Assembly: GCA_914767885.1 (NCBI GenBank)
Contig: CAJZBQ010000018.1
Location: 434,001 to 498,000 of the forward strand
Source: Blepharisma stoltei
Taxonomy: Eukaryota; Ciliophora; Heterotrichea; Heterotrichida; Blepharismidae
Length of the DNA stretch: 64,000 nt
Reading direction: 5' to 3'
The notes under the pieces were generated by a model. The model ran no database searches, was not told the origin of the DNA, and saw only the letters and a program-made list of their open reading frames with translations. The translations under genes and the position numbers were made by a program. Shown piece after piece: positions 1 to 9,800 of the stretch. Position 1 is the first letter of the stretch; each line of letters begins with the position of its first letter.

Positions 1-1432
1 AAAAGTGATTAAGTCATTGATTCTTGCTTCTAAATTGGAATGCTCAAATGACTTTTTAGGCAGAAGCCTTTCATTTCCTCCTTTTCTGCGTGCTTGACTT
101 CTGATAATTTCTTTAAAAAGTTTATAATTTTCTTCCCAAGTTGTAAAAATAGTTTGGGATTGCTTCATAATTTTAGAAAACTCGTCCCATTCCAAGGCCA
201 TTAGGCGATCTCTATGAAGGATTCTCATAAGCTGAAAGGCCATATCTTTGGAGACTAAATCAATTATCTGTTGAGCTTTAATGAGAGGATATGAATCATT
301 GTGTTTAAGCTTTTTCATGTGCGTAAATATAGCGTCGATTGATTCACTTATGCTTTCAATGCTGTCTGCTGATAATAGCTTTTGGGCTGGGAAATCTTTC
401 ATCAAGATATTTGCGGTTGTGCAGATGCTTAATGCGTGGTCTAGCCCTGTGTCAGTATGAAATGACATCATAGTGTGGATTCTTTTCGCTTGTTTTAAAA
501 GATCTAATGTTATAGTGACTTCAGGAAGCTTTAATTGGTTGTCAATGTGATTAAGTGCTCTTGTTAAGCATTCCCAGAAATTTACCTCATGCAAGATACT
601 GGGTGCTAGATTGTCCTTAGTTGAGAGCCTTGTAACTTTTCTATACTTTTCTATTAAATATAGCTATATTCATTATTATTAAAAAAAATTATCATAATTC
701 AATAGGGTTTCTTATAATTTCATGAATCCATTTATCTACACATTGAGTCAGGTTTGACAAAAACTCTTTGTCACTCATCAAGCTTTCAAACATCTCTACT
801 GTCAGTCTGGAATTGAGCAACTTCGCTCTTGAAGCTTTTTCTTTGACTTCAGGATCAATCACCAAAATAACCTCAGGGATTTCTACGTTTTGCTGACATT
901 GCATCAAAGCAAGCATTGTTTCTGAAATTTTCTTTTGAACTGCTGCAAGTCCGACCTTTGTTTCCATTTTGTTGTCTTCTTCATGAGAAACATTTTGACC
1001 ACCTTTAAAGGAGTTGAATAGAGGTGCAAATGAAGCTTGCAAATAGGTGTGAAGGAGTTCAAAAGGAGTGCTATCTGGGCTTATATAGCTTAAATTCACC
1101 ACCTGTAATTGAGGTCCCAGAGGTGCATCTTCAAGCATTCCTTGTGCTTCACGCTTAACAAGTGCTAACATTGCATAGGTCGGCCCTTTATATTCAACCT
1201 GTAGACTCAAAGTGACATCTTCGTCAGATTTGGTAATGATCAGAGCTTTATTCTGAGCTTCAGCTACAAATAAGCTGAGAAGCTCTTGCGATGAACTGGC
1301 ATGAAGCACTGAATACATTCTATCATCATCGAGGTCTAGGATAGGGCATGCTACACGCATGATAAAATCACAAACTTTCTCTGCTGGAATAGAGCGGCGC
1401 TCACTACTTTCTTCCTGAAAACTTTCAGCCAT
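1..1432 (-). CDS. DYNC1H1: cytoplasmic dynein 1 heavy chain, N-terminal tail (partial)
   Basis: This is the 5' end of a cytoplasmic dynein-1 heavy chain, the retrograde microtubule motor; the gene runs off the left edge, so the motor domain is not seen. The first ~245 residues contain the NVEIPEV motif and a WIHEI segment. After a 43-bp IES (652-694) the frame resumes with NFWECL, LPEVTITLDLL, FHTDTGL, LMKDFP, LLSAD and IFTHMKKL, which line up in order with the human DYNC1H1 tail. The start is the ATG at 1430-1432 (MAESFQ); upstream in-frame TTG and GTG codons are not needed. The joined protein reads ...NPIELEKYRKVTRL. This is the dimerisation and intermediate-chain-binding tail. The match is clear to the cytoplasmic form rather than axonemal dyneins. 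Confidence 0.9.
652..694. mobile_element. TA-bounded IES, 43 bp, in dynein gene
   Basis: It is flanked by TA at 652-653 and 695-696. It contains stops in the coding frame, and its removal gives GAA TTA GAA AAG, restoring the dynein frame across the junction. It is almost pure A+T. Other TA pairs were tested and only this one gave a stop-free join. Confidence 0.75.
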
Positions 1433-1532
1433 TTTATACACCAATGTTACTTATCGATATATGAGAGCATTTATATAAATTAGGAAAAGATTTTCCTTTA
1501 TAATAGCTTTTCTATTAAAAAAATAAGATTAT

Positions 1533-1815
1533 TTTTAAGTTTAATGAATTTCTCTTGTCTTCTAAGTCTTCTTTACTTGAGGTTCAGCTACGATAACTGC
1601 TCTAAACAACGGTATGTGAACAGCCTAGCCATTGAACCGTTAAGGTTATCAAGCCCTTTTAGACTCTTCTTCTCTGTGCCAGCCTCAGCTCAAACATTTT
1701 CATTTCAAGCCGAAACCCTCAAGAAGCTTGACTTCTCTCACTAAGTTCGGTTTATGGGTCCAGCCTGGTGGATCAGGACTAAGAACCCATCCCTAACTGC
1801 CATTTTAAATATTTT
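1533..1815 (-). mobile_element. SINE-like element, family III
   Basis: A GC-richer ~280-bp island between the dynein and CBM20 genes. Read on the minus strand it starts near AAAATGGCAGTTAGG and is similar in order and spacing to the island at 59935-60180. Shared segments include the head AAAATGG.AGTTAGG, a CGGTTCAA block and a TGTTGTTTA block. A spurious 66-residue ORF lies inside. No protein similarity is recognised, so a short non-coding retroelement or structured RNA gene is the best reading. Confidence 0.5.
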
Positions 1816-1971
1816 AAGATTAACTAAAATTTAATAGTTTAATATTACCAATATATTAAATTTAATATTTTTTTCTACTTATTCTTTTTCCTAAACAATT
1901 CATATCTTTCCTGCTTCAATTATAAATAATAATTCAAATATTTCAATTTTATATCCAGCTTCTCAGTATAA

Positions 1972-3042
1972 ATGGAATCGCAAAATCAAAATTCTTTTGC
2001 GTCCTTAAATAACCATAATCATGCTGAGCCTACTGATGAAGAAGAAAAATACAGCAACGGAATTAGCCATAATCACACCATGCATAGCAATGGATTTCAT
2101 GAGCATCCAGAATCAGCTCCACGAGAAGAGTTGAAAGTGTCAATACCTTCCAGAGCACAGCCTAAGCCTCCGAAATCTTCAAAATCCAAAAAATTCGATA
2201 TTTCTGACTTAAAAAAAGATCCAGAAATGTATCAAAAGATACTAGATGAAGCAATACGCATTGAAAAAAATAATAACAAATCCTCGATCTATGAGCTTGA
2301 TTTTCAAATTCAATATCCTACTGCTTTCGGTGAAAAAATACTAATAACAGGAAGCTCAGAGATTTTAGGGAATTGGGATGTGTCAAGTGCCTTACTCCCT
2401 CCGTGAACGGACAAAACCATTGGAAAATCCTATTTTTTTGGTAAAAAAACCTAGAGCAAAAAAATTTTTTTTATGAAAAATATTTAATATCTGAGCCACT
2501 CTAAAGTGCCTGACACTGGCTTCTCTAGGCCACTTGGAATTCTAGCAGCCTCATAAAGGTGAAAAACCAACTCTAAGTTGACAATCCTTGCAAAGATTGT
2601 GCTTTTGTCAATTTGGAGTTGACTTGTCACCTTTAGGTGACTGCTAGAGCAGCAAGTCTCTGTGGAGAAACCATCATCAAGTCACACTATAGCGGTGTAC
2701 CCTATATAGAAGTGATAATTATTATAATAATATCTCTAACAAATTCTGTTGTATTTATATATATATTTTAAAAATAAAAATAAATCCCTCCGTGAGCGAA
2801 CAAAACTTTTTTGCTCGCTCACGGAGGGGCAGTTAGAACTTGAATGAAGCCCAGGAAATATATGAAAAATTTCACTTCCGATCCCAGAAGGACAGTTATC
2901 TGATTTTGAGTATAAATACGTTTGCGTTAAAGGAGCCGACGCTGTTTGGGAAGGAGGAAGCAACAGAGTTTTAAAGCTCTCTGATGGTAAGCCAAAAGGA
3001 GAAAGCTTGATTTTTAATAGACACGATGCATGGCAAAAATAA
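1972..3042 (+). CDS. CBM20-type carbohydrate-binding protein
   Basis: After removal of a 441-bp MITE the gene encodes 209 residues. The first ~105 are acidic or His/Asn rich and low complexity, then basic (KPPKSSKSKK). The rest is a starch-binding CBM20-like fold: FQIQYPTAFGEKILITGS, LGNWDVSSAL, LEWSPGNIWKISLPIP and FEYKYV, with the typical Gly-Asn-Trp and late Glu-Tyr-Lys-Tyr elements. Two of the conserved aromatic positions (EWSPGNIW) are encoded by TGA, which supports UGA=Trp. There is no signal peptide, so it is probably cytosolic and may bind glycogen or starch-like reserves. No catalytic domain is present. The exact polysaccharide is unknown. Confidence 0.75.
2393..2833. mobile_element. 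MITE family A copy (A1), TTA duplication
   Basis: The ends are CTCCCTCCGTGA... and ...CACGGAGGGGCAG, flanked by TTA on both sides (2392-2394, 2833-2835). The right part carries the family core TAGAAGTGATAATTATTATAAT plus the CTAACAAATTCTGTT block. Removing one TTA copy and the element joins AGT GCC TTA GAA CTT in frame. A second imperfect foldback (about 2495-2690) sits inside, suggesting a nested insertion. Confidence 0.85.
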
Positions 3043-3305
3043 ATGAATTTTAATTTTGATAGTTTTTATATCAAATTAAGCTATATACCAATATTAAAAT
3101 AAAATTTAAAATGACAAAAAAGTAAAGAAGGACTTATATGAAATGCTGCAAGAATGCTATTATTTTATCAATAAAATAAATGTTTAAAACTTAAAAGATT
3201 ATCATGGGTTTTCCTGTATATTATAGCAATGATTAGTCACAGAGAATCAATTTCATACTATATTTTATATAATTTAAGCAATATATGCTAAATTAACTTA
3301 TTCCA

Positions 3306-5391
3306 TTAGCGGTCTAGCATTGCCAGCTTCGATCCAATCCATTGGTTAATCAAAATTTCTTCTTGCTGTCTTGCCAGTATCAGTGACTGCGGGTCTCTTG
3401 GAGATGGAGATTTCAGATCAAAGCAATGGGCAGCTTTTGAAATTTTGATTACCAACGTATTAGCGTTGATTTCATCTTGAATGCATCCTCCAGACCAAGG
3501 ATCCATCACTCCTTGTGAAAAAACAATATTCGATGCATATCTCAGCGTAGAATTTACATTAGCAGTCATTCCATAATTAACAGGCTCCCAATCCAATCTT
3601 GGACTCACCCCAAATGTTTGCATGCATTGCTGACTAAACTGAGTAAAACTCCATGGGCGTTTAGGGAACATATCATTAGGCAACCCATACTGTCCATATG
3701 GCATTAAAAGTTCAGTACAAGTTTGATAAGTCCAAGGGTCAGCTTGCATGCTGGAATCATAATAAGTATCAAAGCAGGTTGTTTGGCCTGTGGAATTGTA
3801 AAAAATATCAGCAATTAATGCCAAACCTTGCAAAGTCGTCCACATATTTTCAGTCTGAGTATGCTGAGACATAATTGAGCAGCTTACGTTAACTGGAAAT
3901 GCTGGAAGCGTGCCTGCAATATTGTAAGGATAAGGATAGTTAAATTGAGCCATCGTTTGAAAAGCATCGGTTAAGAAGTCTTCTAAGGCCATAACATCAG
4001 ACATCTCATCAATACTATTGCAAGTCTTAAAAATCAGCTCTAGCGCTGGGTATTGTAAAGGTCGATCTATAAAGTTGTCCAAAATATTGAAGCCGTCAAA
4101 AACGTTACCCATACAATTTCGGTCTACTAAGAAATAGTCCATAGAAGCTATATGAGAAAATGATGAGCCGTCTGTATCAAGATATACCTAATTATTGAAT
4201 AATTGTATCATACAATTAGATCTTATCCTATTTAAATATAAAATATTATAAGGTTCCTGGGCTATTCATTATAATTAGGTATACATTAAAAGCGGAGCTG
4301 AGCTTGCAATTGCACCATCGACCAAATGAGGATATTTAATTCTAAAGAAAGCTGACAGCATTCCTGCGTAGGAGCCTCCGAATGCTACTACAGGAGTATT
4401 GTTTTGTGGCTTGAGTTGGCTTACGATGTCAGCGAAATCCCAAAGAGCTTGGTCTGTGCTTAAGTATTTGTAACTATAGGTATTAGGAATGGACTCACCA
4501 TAATATCTGTGCTCTATAAATGCTATAGTTGCGTTGTATTTAGGCCCATAGTAGCCGACAAGAATCCCGGTAGCTGTATAAAATACTTCAATTGGGGCTT
4601 CTCCTCCAACATACACAAAAAGAGGAGAATTAGGATGGCCTTGTTTTAATAGGACTTTGATGTTGATGATTCCTGGATCTCCATTGATATGGTCCAACTT
4701 CTCACTCCCCCAATCCTTGATCGAACGACTCGCCGTCGTTTGATCAAGGATGGGGGTTAAAAAAAAATTTTTTTTGGGAAAAAAAATTTATATATAAAAT
4801 AAAATATATATATATATTTTTATTTACTTTTAAATAAGAGTGTTAAGAGTATTTCATAATTATTTTTACAGCAAAAAATTGAATTAATTTCATATAAAAA
4901 TACCAATTTTTAATATTTTGATTTATTAGCTACCCCCTTTAAACTGTATAAATTTTAATTTGTTCCTCATTAAATTAATTTTGTTTTTTAAAAAATTTTA
5001 AAGAATCTGTATTTTATTAGATTATTGGGTTTTTAAGCCTAGGTTGATAACTAAATCACTTCGAATGGTTGACTTCGAAGCTTTCTGTCGTCTCAAAGTC
5101 TTTGAAAACAACTTCATTATGTATATCTTCCAAAGCTTTTACTAACTAATATATATATTTTTATATATATATAAAATTTTGCATGATATGAAAATCGTTC
5201 GATCAAGGATGGGGGTTAATTTCCCCAATTTTTAGTAATTTTTACAGTCAATTATTCGATCAAGGATGGGGGGAGTCAGTAAAATATAAGGTTTGGTAGG
5301 AAGCCCCCACTTCAGCTGGAGTCACAAACCTAAAACTGCTTTTAAGTCTTGCCAATGCACCTATTGCAAGCAATAAGATTAAAGTCACCAT
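3306..5391 (-). CDS. S28-family serine carboxypeptidase (secreted)
   Basis: Reconstructed length is 470 residues. Residues 1-14 (MVTLILLLAIGALA) form a signal peptide. The S28 landmarks follow: FTEKLDHI, the EHRYYGES segment, the nucleophile Ser in FGGSYAGM, Asp in MDPWSGG and His in AAHCFDL. The family comprises lysosomal Pro-X carboxypeptidase and dipeptidyl peptidase 2 enzymes, which cleave after proline; here a food-vacuole or lysosomal role is likely. Two insertions break it in the germline: a 571-bp element close to the N terminus and a 99-bp IES after ASSAPLLM. The predicted active site is complete after excision. Substrate preference cannot be told from sequence. Confidence 0.88.
4185..4283. 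mobile_element. TA-bounded IES, 99 bp, in S28 peptidase
   Basis: On the coding strand it begins TATACCTAATTAT and ends ATAATTAGGTA, giving an ~11-bp terminal inverted repeat. Excision joins ATG to TAT CTT GAT and restores the frame between ASSAPLLM and YLDTDGSSF. The tandem TATA at each edge makes the exact cut ambiguous by two bases. Confidence 0.85.
4705..5275. mobile_element. TIR element family C in S28 peptidase, TCA duplication
   Basis: The terminal inverted repeat is ACTCCCCC-ATCCTTGATCGAA at both ends, and further inverted or direct copies of GATCAAGGATGGGGG lie just inside each end (4740-4760, 5200-5220). It is flanked by TCA at 4702-4704 and 5276-5278, with no TA at the boundary. 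Excision of element plus one TCA joins ACT GAG AAG in frame (FTEKLDHI). The A+T-rich core has no ORF. Confidence 0.85.
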
Positions 5392-5733
5392 CTTTATATT
5401 GTCTGCAGCTCTCAACTTTTAGGAGTTTAAATAGAAATGTTCTTATAATAACTGAGATTTAAGTAGATTTAAGTAAGTCCAATAATGTTGAGGATTAAGG
5501 TATTAATCATAATTATTGTAAAGGAAAATATATAATAGAACTGGGATGCTCGATATATACAGAAGCATGCTAGAATATTTGATGTTATTTTTTATAAATT
5601 TTGATACCCAAAGAGTTACTCTAGATAATCTGATAAGAGAATTTATATTTTTTATACCAACTCTATATAAATATGCATTAGGAATTTAGCTAACTGCATT
5701 TATTAACATTCTTCATAGGTAAGTATATTAAAT
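5392..5733. other. intergenic, divergent promoters
   Basis: A+T-rich spacer between the divergently transcribed S28 peptidase and proteasome genes. I see no RNA gene or clear repeat. It must hold both promoters and 5' UTRs, but no motif can be named. Confidence 0.5.
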
Positions 5734-6566
5734 ATGAGCGGAGCAGGAACTGGGTACGATTTATCATCAACCACTTACAATCCAGAAGGAAAAGTGTATC
5801 AAGTTGAATACGCCATGAAAGCTGCAGAAAGTGGAGGATCCATTATAGGACTGAAATGCAAAGATGGAATCGTAATCGGTGGAGAACGGAATGTCTTATC
5901 TAAGATGCTTGTTCAGCACAGCAATAAGTGCATATTTGGGATTACCAAAAATATCGGTGCAGTTGTCACCGGTGTGATTCCAGATGGAAAAGCTGTGATC
6001 TCAAGGGCAAGACAAGAAGCTACCCAATATGCTGAATTCTATGGAAAAGATATTGGCTCTACAGTGCTTGCAGACAGAGTTGCTCAATATATGTATACCT
6101 TATCATAGATACTAAGCTTTCCTATTAATAAAAAAACTACATATAGGAGCTCTTTAGTCTTCATAATTATTTATATCTTTTTACTCTATATGGAGGCTTA
6201 AGACCATTTGGCTGCTCCATTATTATGGCCGGCATTGATGATGGCACACCAAAGCTTTTCTTAATCGAACCTTCAGGAGCTTATTTTGAGTATTTCGCTT
6301 GTGCTTCAGGCAAAGGAAACCAAGTATGCAAGACAGAAATTGATAAGCTAAACCTTAGCGAATTAACTTGCAGAGAAGCTGTTTATCACATTCATAAGAT
6401 GCTAGTCAAGAGCCGAGAAGAAGGCCAGGAGAAGAGATACGAAGTCGATATTTCATGGATGAATAGTGAAACTAACTTTTTCCTTGTTCCAGTTCCTGTG
6501 GAGTTTAAAGACGAGATGGAAAGAAAGGCTAAAGATGATATTGAGAGTGAAGAAAGAGGAGATTAA
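5734..6566 (+). CDS. PSMA3: 20S proteasome subunit alpha type-3
   Basis: Reconstructed 248 residues, the normal length for an alpha subunit. The N-terminal alpha-ring signature is complete: GTGYDLSSTTYNPEGKVYQ followed by VEYAMKA. Also present are the LADRVAQYMYTL helix and RPFGCSII. The order and spacing match PSMA3. It is a structural subunit of the outer ring of the 20S core, without an N-terminal catalytic threonine. The C terminus is acidic (DDIESEERGD), as in PSMA3. One 86-bp IES separates MYTL from YGGLRPFG. The ATG at 5734 is the only sensible start for the conserved N terminus. Confidence 0.95.
6101..6186. mobile_element. TA-bounded IES, 86 bp, in PSMA3
   Basis: It starts TATCATAGAT and ends TTTACTC before TA at 6187-6188. 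Removal gives ACC TTA TAT GGA GGC (TLYGG), restoring the invariant helix-to-RPFG linker. It has stops in all three frames. Confidence 0.92.
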
Positions 6567-6850
6567 ATAAAGAATTAGAATAATAATGTGTGGATGGTTT
6601 AAAGGAACTGTGATATATAGTTCATGCACCTTAATAGATTTCTATACCACAGCAGAATACCGACCAGAAAAAATATGGTACAGGGCACCTGCCTTATACA
6701 GTATAAGTCTGATTAGGCACCGTAAAACCATTAACTGAGATCTTTCATTTTCGTTTTTACTTTTATAAAAAGCTAACAACTACAAATTAATTTTGGAAAT
6801 TAAAATGGATGGCCAATAATGATCTAAAATATTTCAGGGGCTATATTAAA
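6567..6850. other. convergent intergenic spacer
   Basis: 3' regions of two convergent genes. A moderately GC-rich stretch (about 6590-6740, with CACCTGCC and AGGCACCG) may be a decayed short element, but no duplication or family match could be shown. Confidence 0.3.
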
Positions 6851-9800
6851 TTATATATCATTTAATAATTTTATAGTTTCATCTATCACTAGCTCAAGTA
6901 CCATGTCTGCAACATCTAGCTTGACTTGGACCTCTTCTTCTTCATAGTCAAGTCAATTAATTTCTTCATCTTGCACATCTTGACACAGCAATCCGCTCAT
7001 TTTTTCTTCCCTTAAAATCTGCAGCTTGTTTTCGTCAATTCCACCTTGCACAATCATGTCAGGAGATGGATAAGCCCCACCTCTCAAGTATGCCCATTTG
7101 TACATATACTCTTTCACCCTTTCAAATACACTTACAAGCTGTGATTCTCCGAATAAAGTTCTTTGTCGAATACTTCATGGATCAGGCACTCCTCTAGTCC
7201 CATATGGTCTAATATAATTAAGTGCTTCATTCACACAATCAAATAGCATTTGCAAATAAATCTGCCTGGATGGAATATCTAGCGAATTAAATCCAGATTT
7301 TAATTCAGTGCACAGCTCAGGAGGTAAAATTAAGTCTAATGTTGGGTATTTCACCAATGTCCCAATATCCGCGTTTTGCAATAAATTAAGCCTACTTAGA
7401 GGGTCATGATACGCTGGAGTATTTATAGAATCCAAAATATCATTTTCAGCTGGTAAAAGTTGGCTCAGCATTACATCAAGATATTCATCAATAAATGCTA
7501 AATTTGGGTCTATCTGAGCACTCATTTCTTGGAATGGGATGATCTGTAAGTACAAATCAATTTCATTAATAATCACTTGATTTATTAGTTCATCTGTATA
7601 ATCATCAGATCTGGACGTAGAAAGAGTTTGGTCTTTAATGAGATCTGCAGAGTTATTTTCTATATTAATTGAAGAATTATCAGATTCTGAGTTCATTTCG
7701 GCATCAATTTGGTTTATTTCTTCTTTTGTAAAGAGTGGGGAAAATTTTCGATCCTGGTCAGGAGAATTTCCTTCTATGTGCTTTCGTATACGCTTCATAA
7801 TATCAAGATCAGAGTCGTCTGAACTGTCTTTATCAAAATCTTCAGTATCCAGAGGTAGAGGTGAGGAATTTCCTTCGTGCAAGCTTTCAAGGCTTGGGAC
7901 TGAGTTCATTTCTCGATTAGAATTTGATGAAGAGGACCTATCTGAGTCGCTTAATCCAGGAATTTTCTTTTCTTCTAAAATTTCTTTATTCATAGGTTTT
8001 TTGATGGGCTCTGCCTTTTCATTGTAATTTTCTTTTTTGGGTTCTGAACCATTTGTTGGGTTATTTTTTTCAATAGAAAGGCTTGCTATACTTGCCACTA
8101 ATTTAGGGCTTTCTTGAGAAAGGCTCGCGATACTTGCCACTAAAGTAGGACTTTCTTGAGGGACTTTGACAGGATTGGAAAATTTATTAATTTTTTCTTG
8201 TGGGAGTTTTGGAGAAAATAGATTTGATTTAGAAATTTCTTGTGGAAGTTTTGGAGATAATAAGCTTGGCTTAGAACTCTCTGGTGGGGGTTTAGGAGAA
8301 GATGACATTGGGGTGTTGCTTTCTGTTGATTTCAAAGAAAGCGGAATTGGATTGATATTTTCTGATGGAATATTTGGAGATTGCTGAATTTCCTGGGTAG
8401 TTTTATTTGGGTTAACTGGTGTGCTGAAAATTTGCTTACTCCTCCCTCCCTGAGCAATCAAAGAGATTGGAAAATCTCTATTTTTAATCCTTATAAAATT
8501 TTTAAAAAAAATATTTTGGTATATAAGTGACAATTATTATAATGAATCTCTAGCTAATTCTGTTTTAAAAAAGCTTGCATTTCAAACCATAAATTTTCCA
8601 AATAAATTAATATTTGCTTTAAAATTATTCCGATAGGATTTTTTTTAAATTTTGAGAAAAAAAATTATATAAAAAATAATTGACCCTTTCCATAATGACA
8701 AAATTGTTTTTGCCCCCTCGCGAAGGTGGATGGAGTTAGGATTTTCTTGGGGAGCTTTTACTTGGAAATTATTGATAAATTGTCTAGGACTTTCTTTCAG
8801 TAATTTTTGCTCATTTTTTTGTGCATTTGTATATTGTCTAGGACTTTCTTTCAAAAATTTTACTTCACTGCTAAAAACACTTGAAATCAGCCTTGGGCTC
8901 TCTTTTGGTATTTTTCCTTCACTACTTAAAGTACTTGCAATTTGTCTAGGACTCTTCTCTTTAAGGATTTTTGCTTCGTTATTCAAGGCATTTACAATTT
9001 GTTTAGGACTCTCTTTAGCCACCTCTTTATTAAACGTACTTGAGGTTTGCCTTGGACTTTCTTTGGGTAGCTTTACATCACTATTAAAATTGGCTGGAAT
9101 TTGTCTTGGACTTTCTTTCAGAATTTTTATTTCATTACTTACAACTTGTCTCGGGCTTTCCTGCATAATTTTAATTGATTGACTAGAGGTAGTCTCAATT
9201 TTTTCATTCCTTTCTTGTGTATCTTTGATCTCACTCTTTTCATTCCTTTCTTGTATATTTTTGACCTCATTCTTTGGATTCACAAATTGTCTAGGACTTT
9301 CTTTCAGGATTTTCATTACGCCTTCAGGAAGATTTTTTATTGGCATAGGTCTTTCTTCTATATCGTTTTGCTTACTCCTCTCTCTCAGGAGTTTTTTTTT
9401 AAATTTATAAAATTTTTTTTTTTCAAAATTTAAAAAAATTTCAATTCGAGTAATTTTAAAAGCAAATATTAATTAAATTTGTGAAATTTTATTTTTAAAA
9501 TACAAGCTGCTTAAAATTCTACAGATTTAGCTAGAAATTTCATTAAATAGTTAACATTAAGTTCTCTCACAGAGAGAAGGAGTTAGCATTTTCTTGCGAT
9601 GGCTTTGAAAATGATTTAATATTCTCTTGTGGGATCTTTGACAAATTTAAGGCTTGTTTAGGATTTTCTTGTGTAGATTTCGGGAAACTAGAATTCGGAT
9701 TGATATTGTGTTGTGGTAGTTTAGTATTCCCTATAAATGGATTAATCTTATCTTGAGAGGAATCTGAAATTGGTGTAGGACTTTCTTGAGGAATCTTATA

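Noticed and set aside
1544-1744. 66-residue plus-strand ORF
   Set aside because: It lies inside the family III SINE-like island, has no protein character and is not preserved in the second copy.
7638-8027. Plus-strand ORF opposite the giant gene
   Set aside because: Shadow frame; no start context or similarity.
8730-9182. 150-residue plus-strand CLGLS repeat protein
   Set aside because: Antisense of the KESPRQ repeats; the minus strand frame continues through the whole gene.
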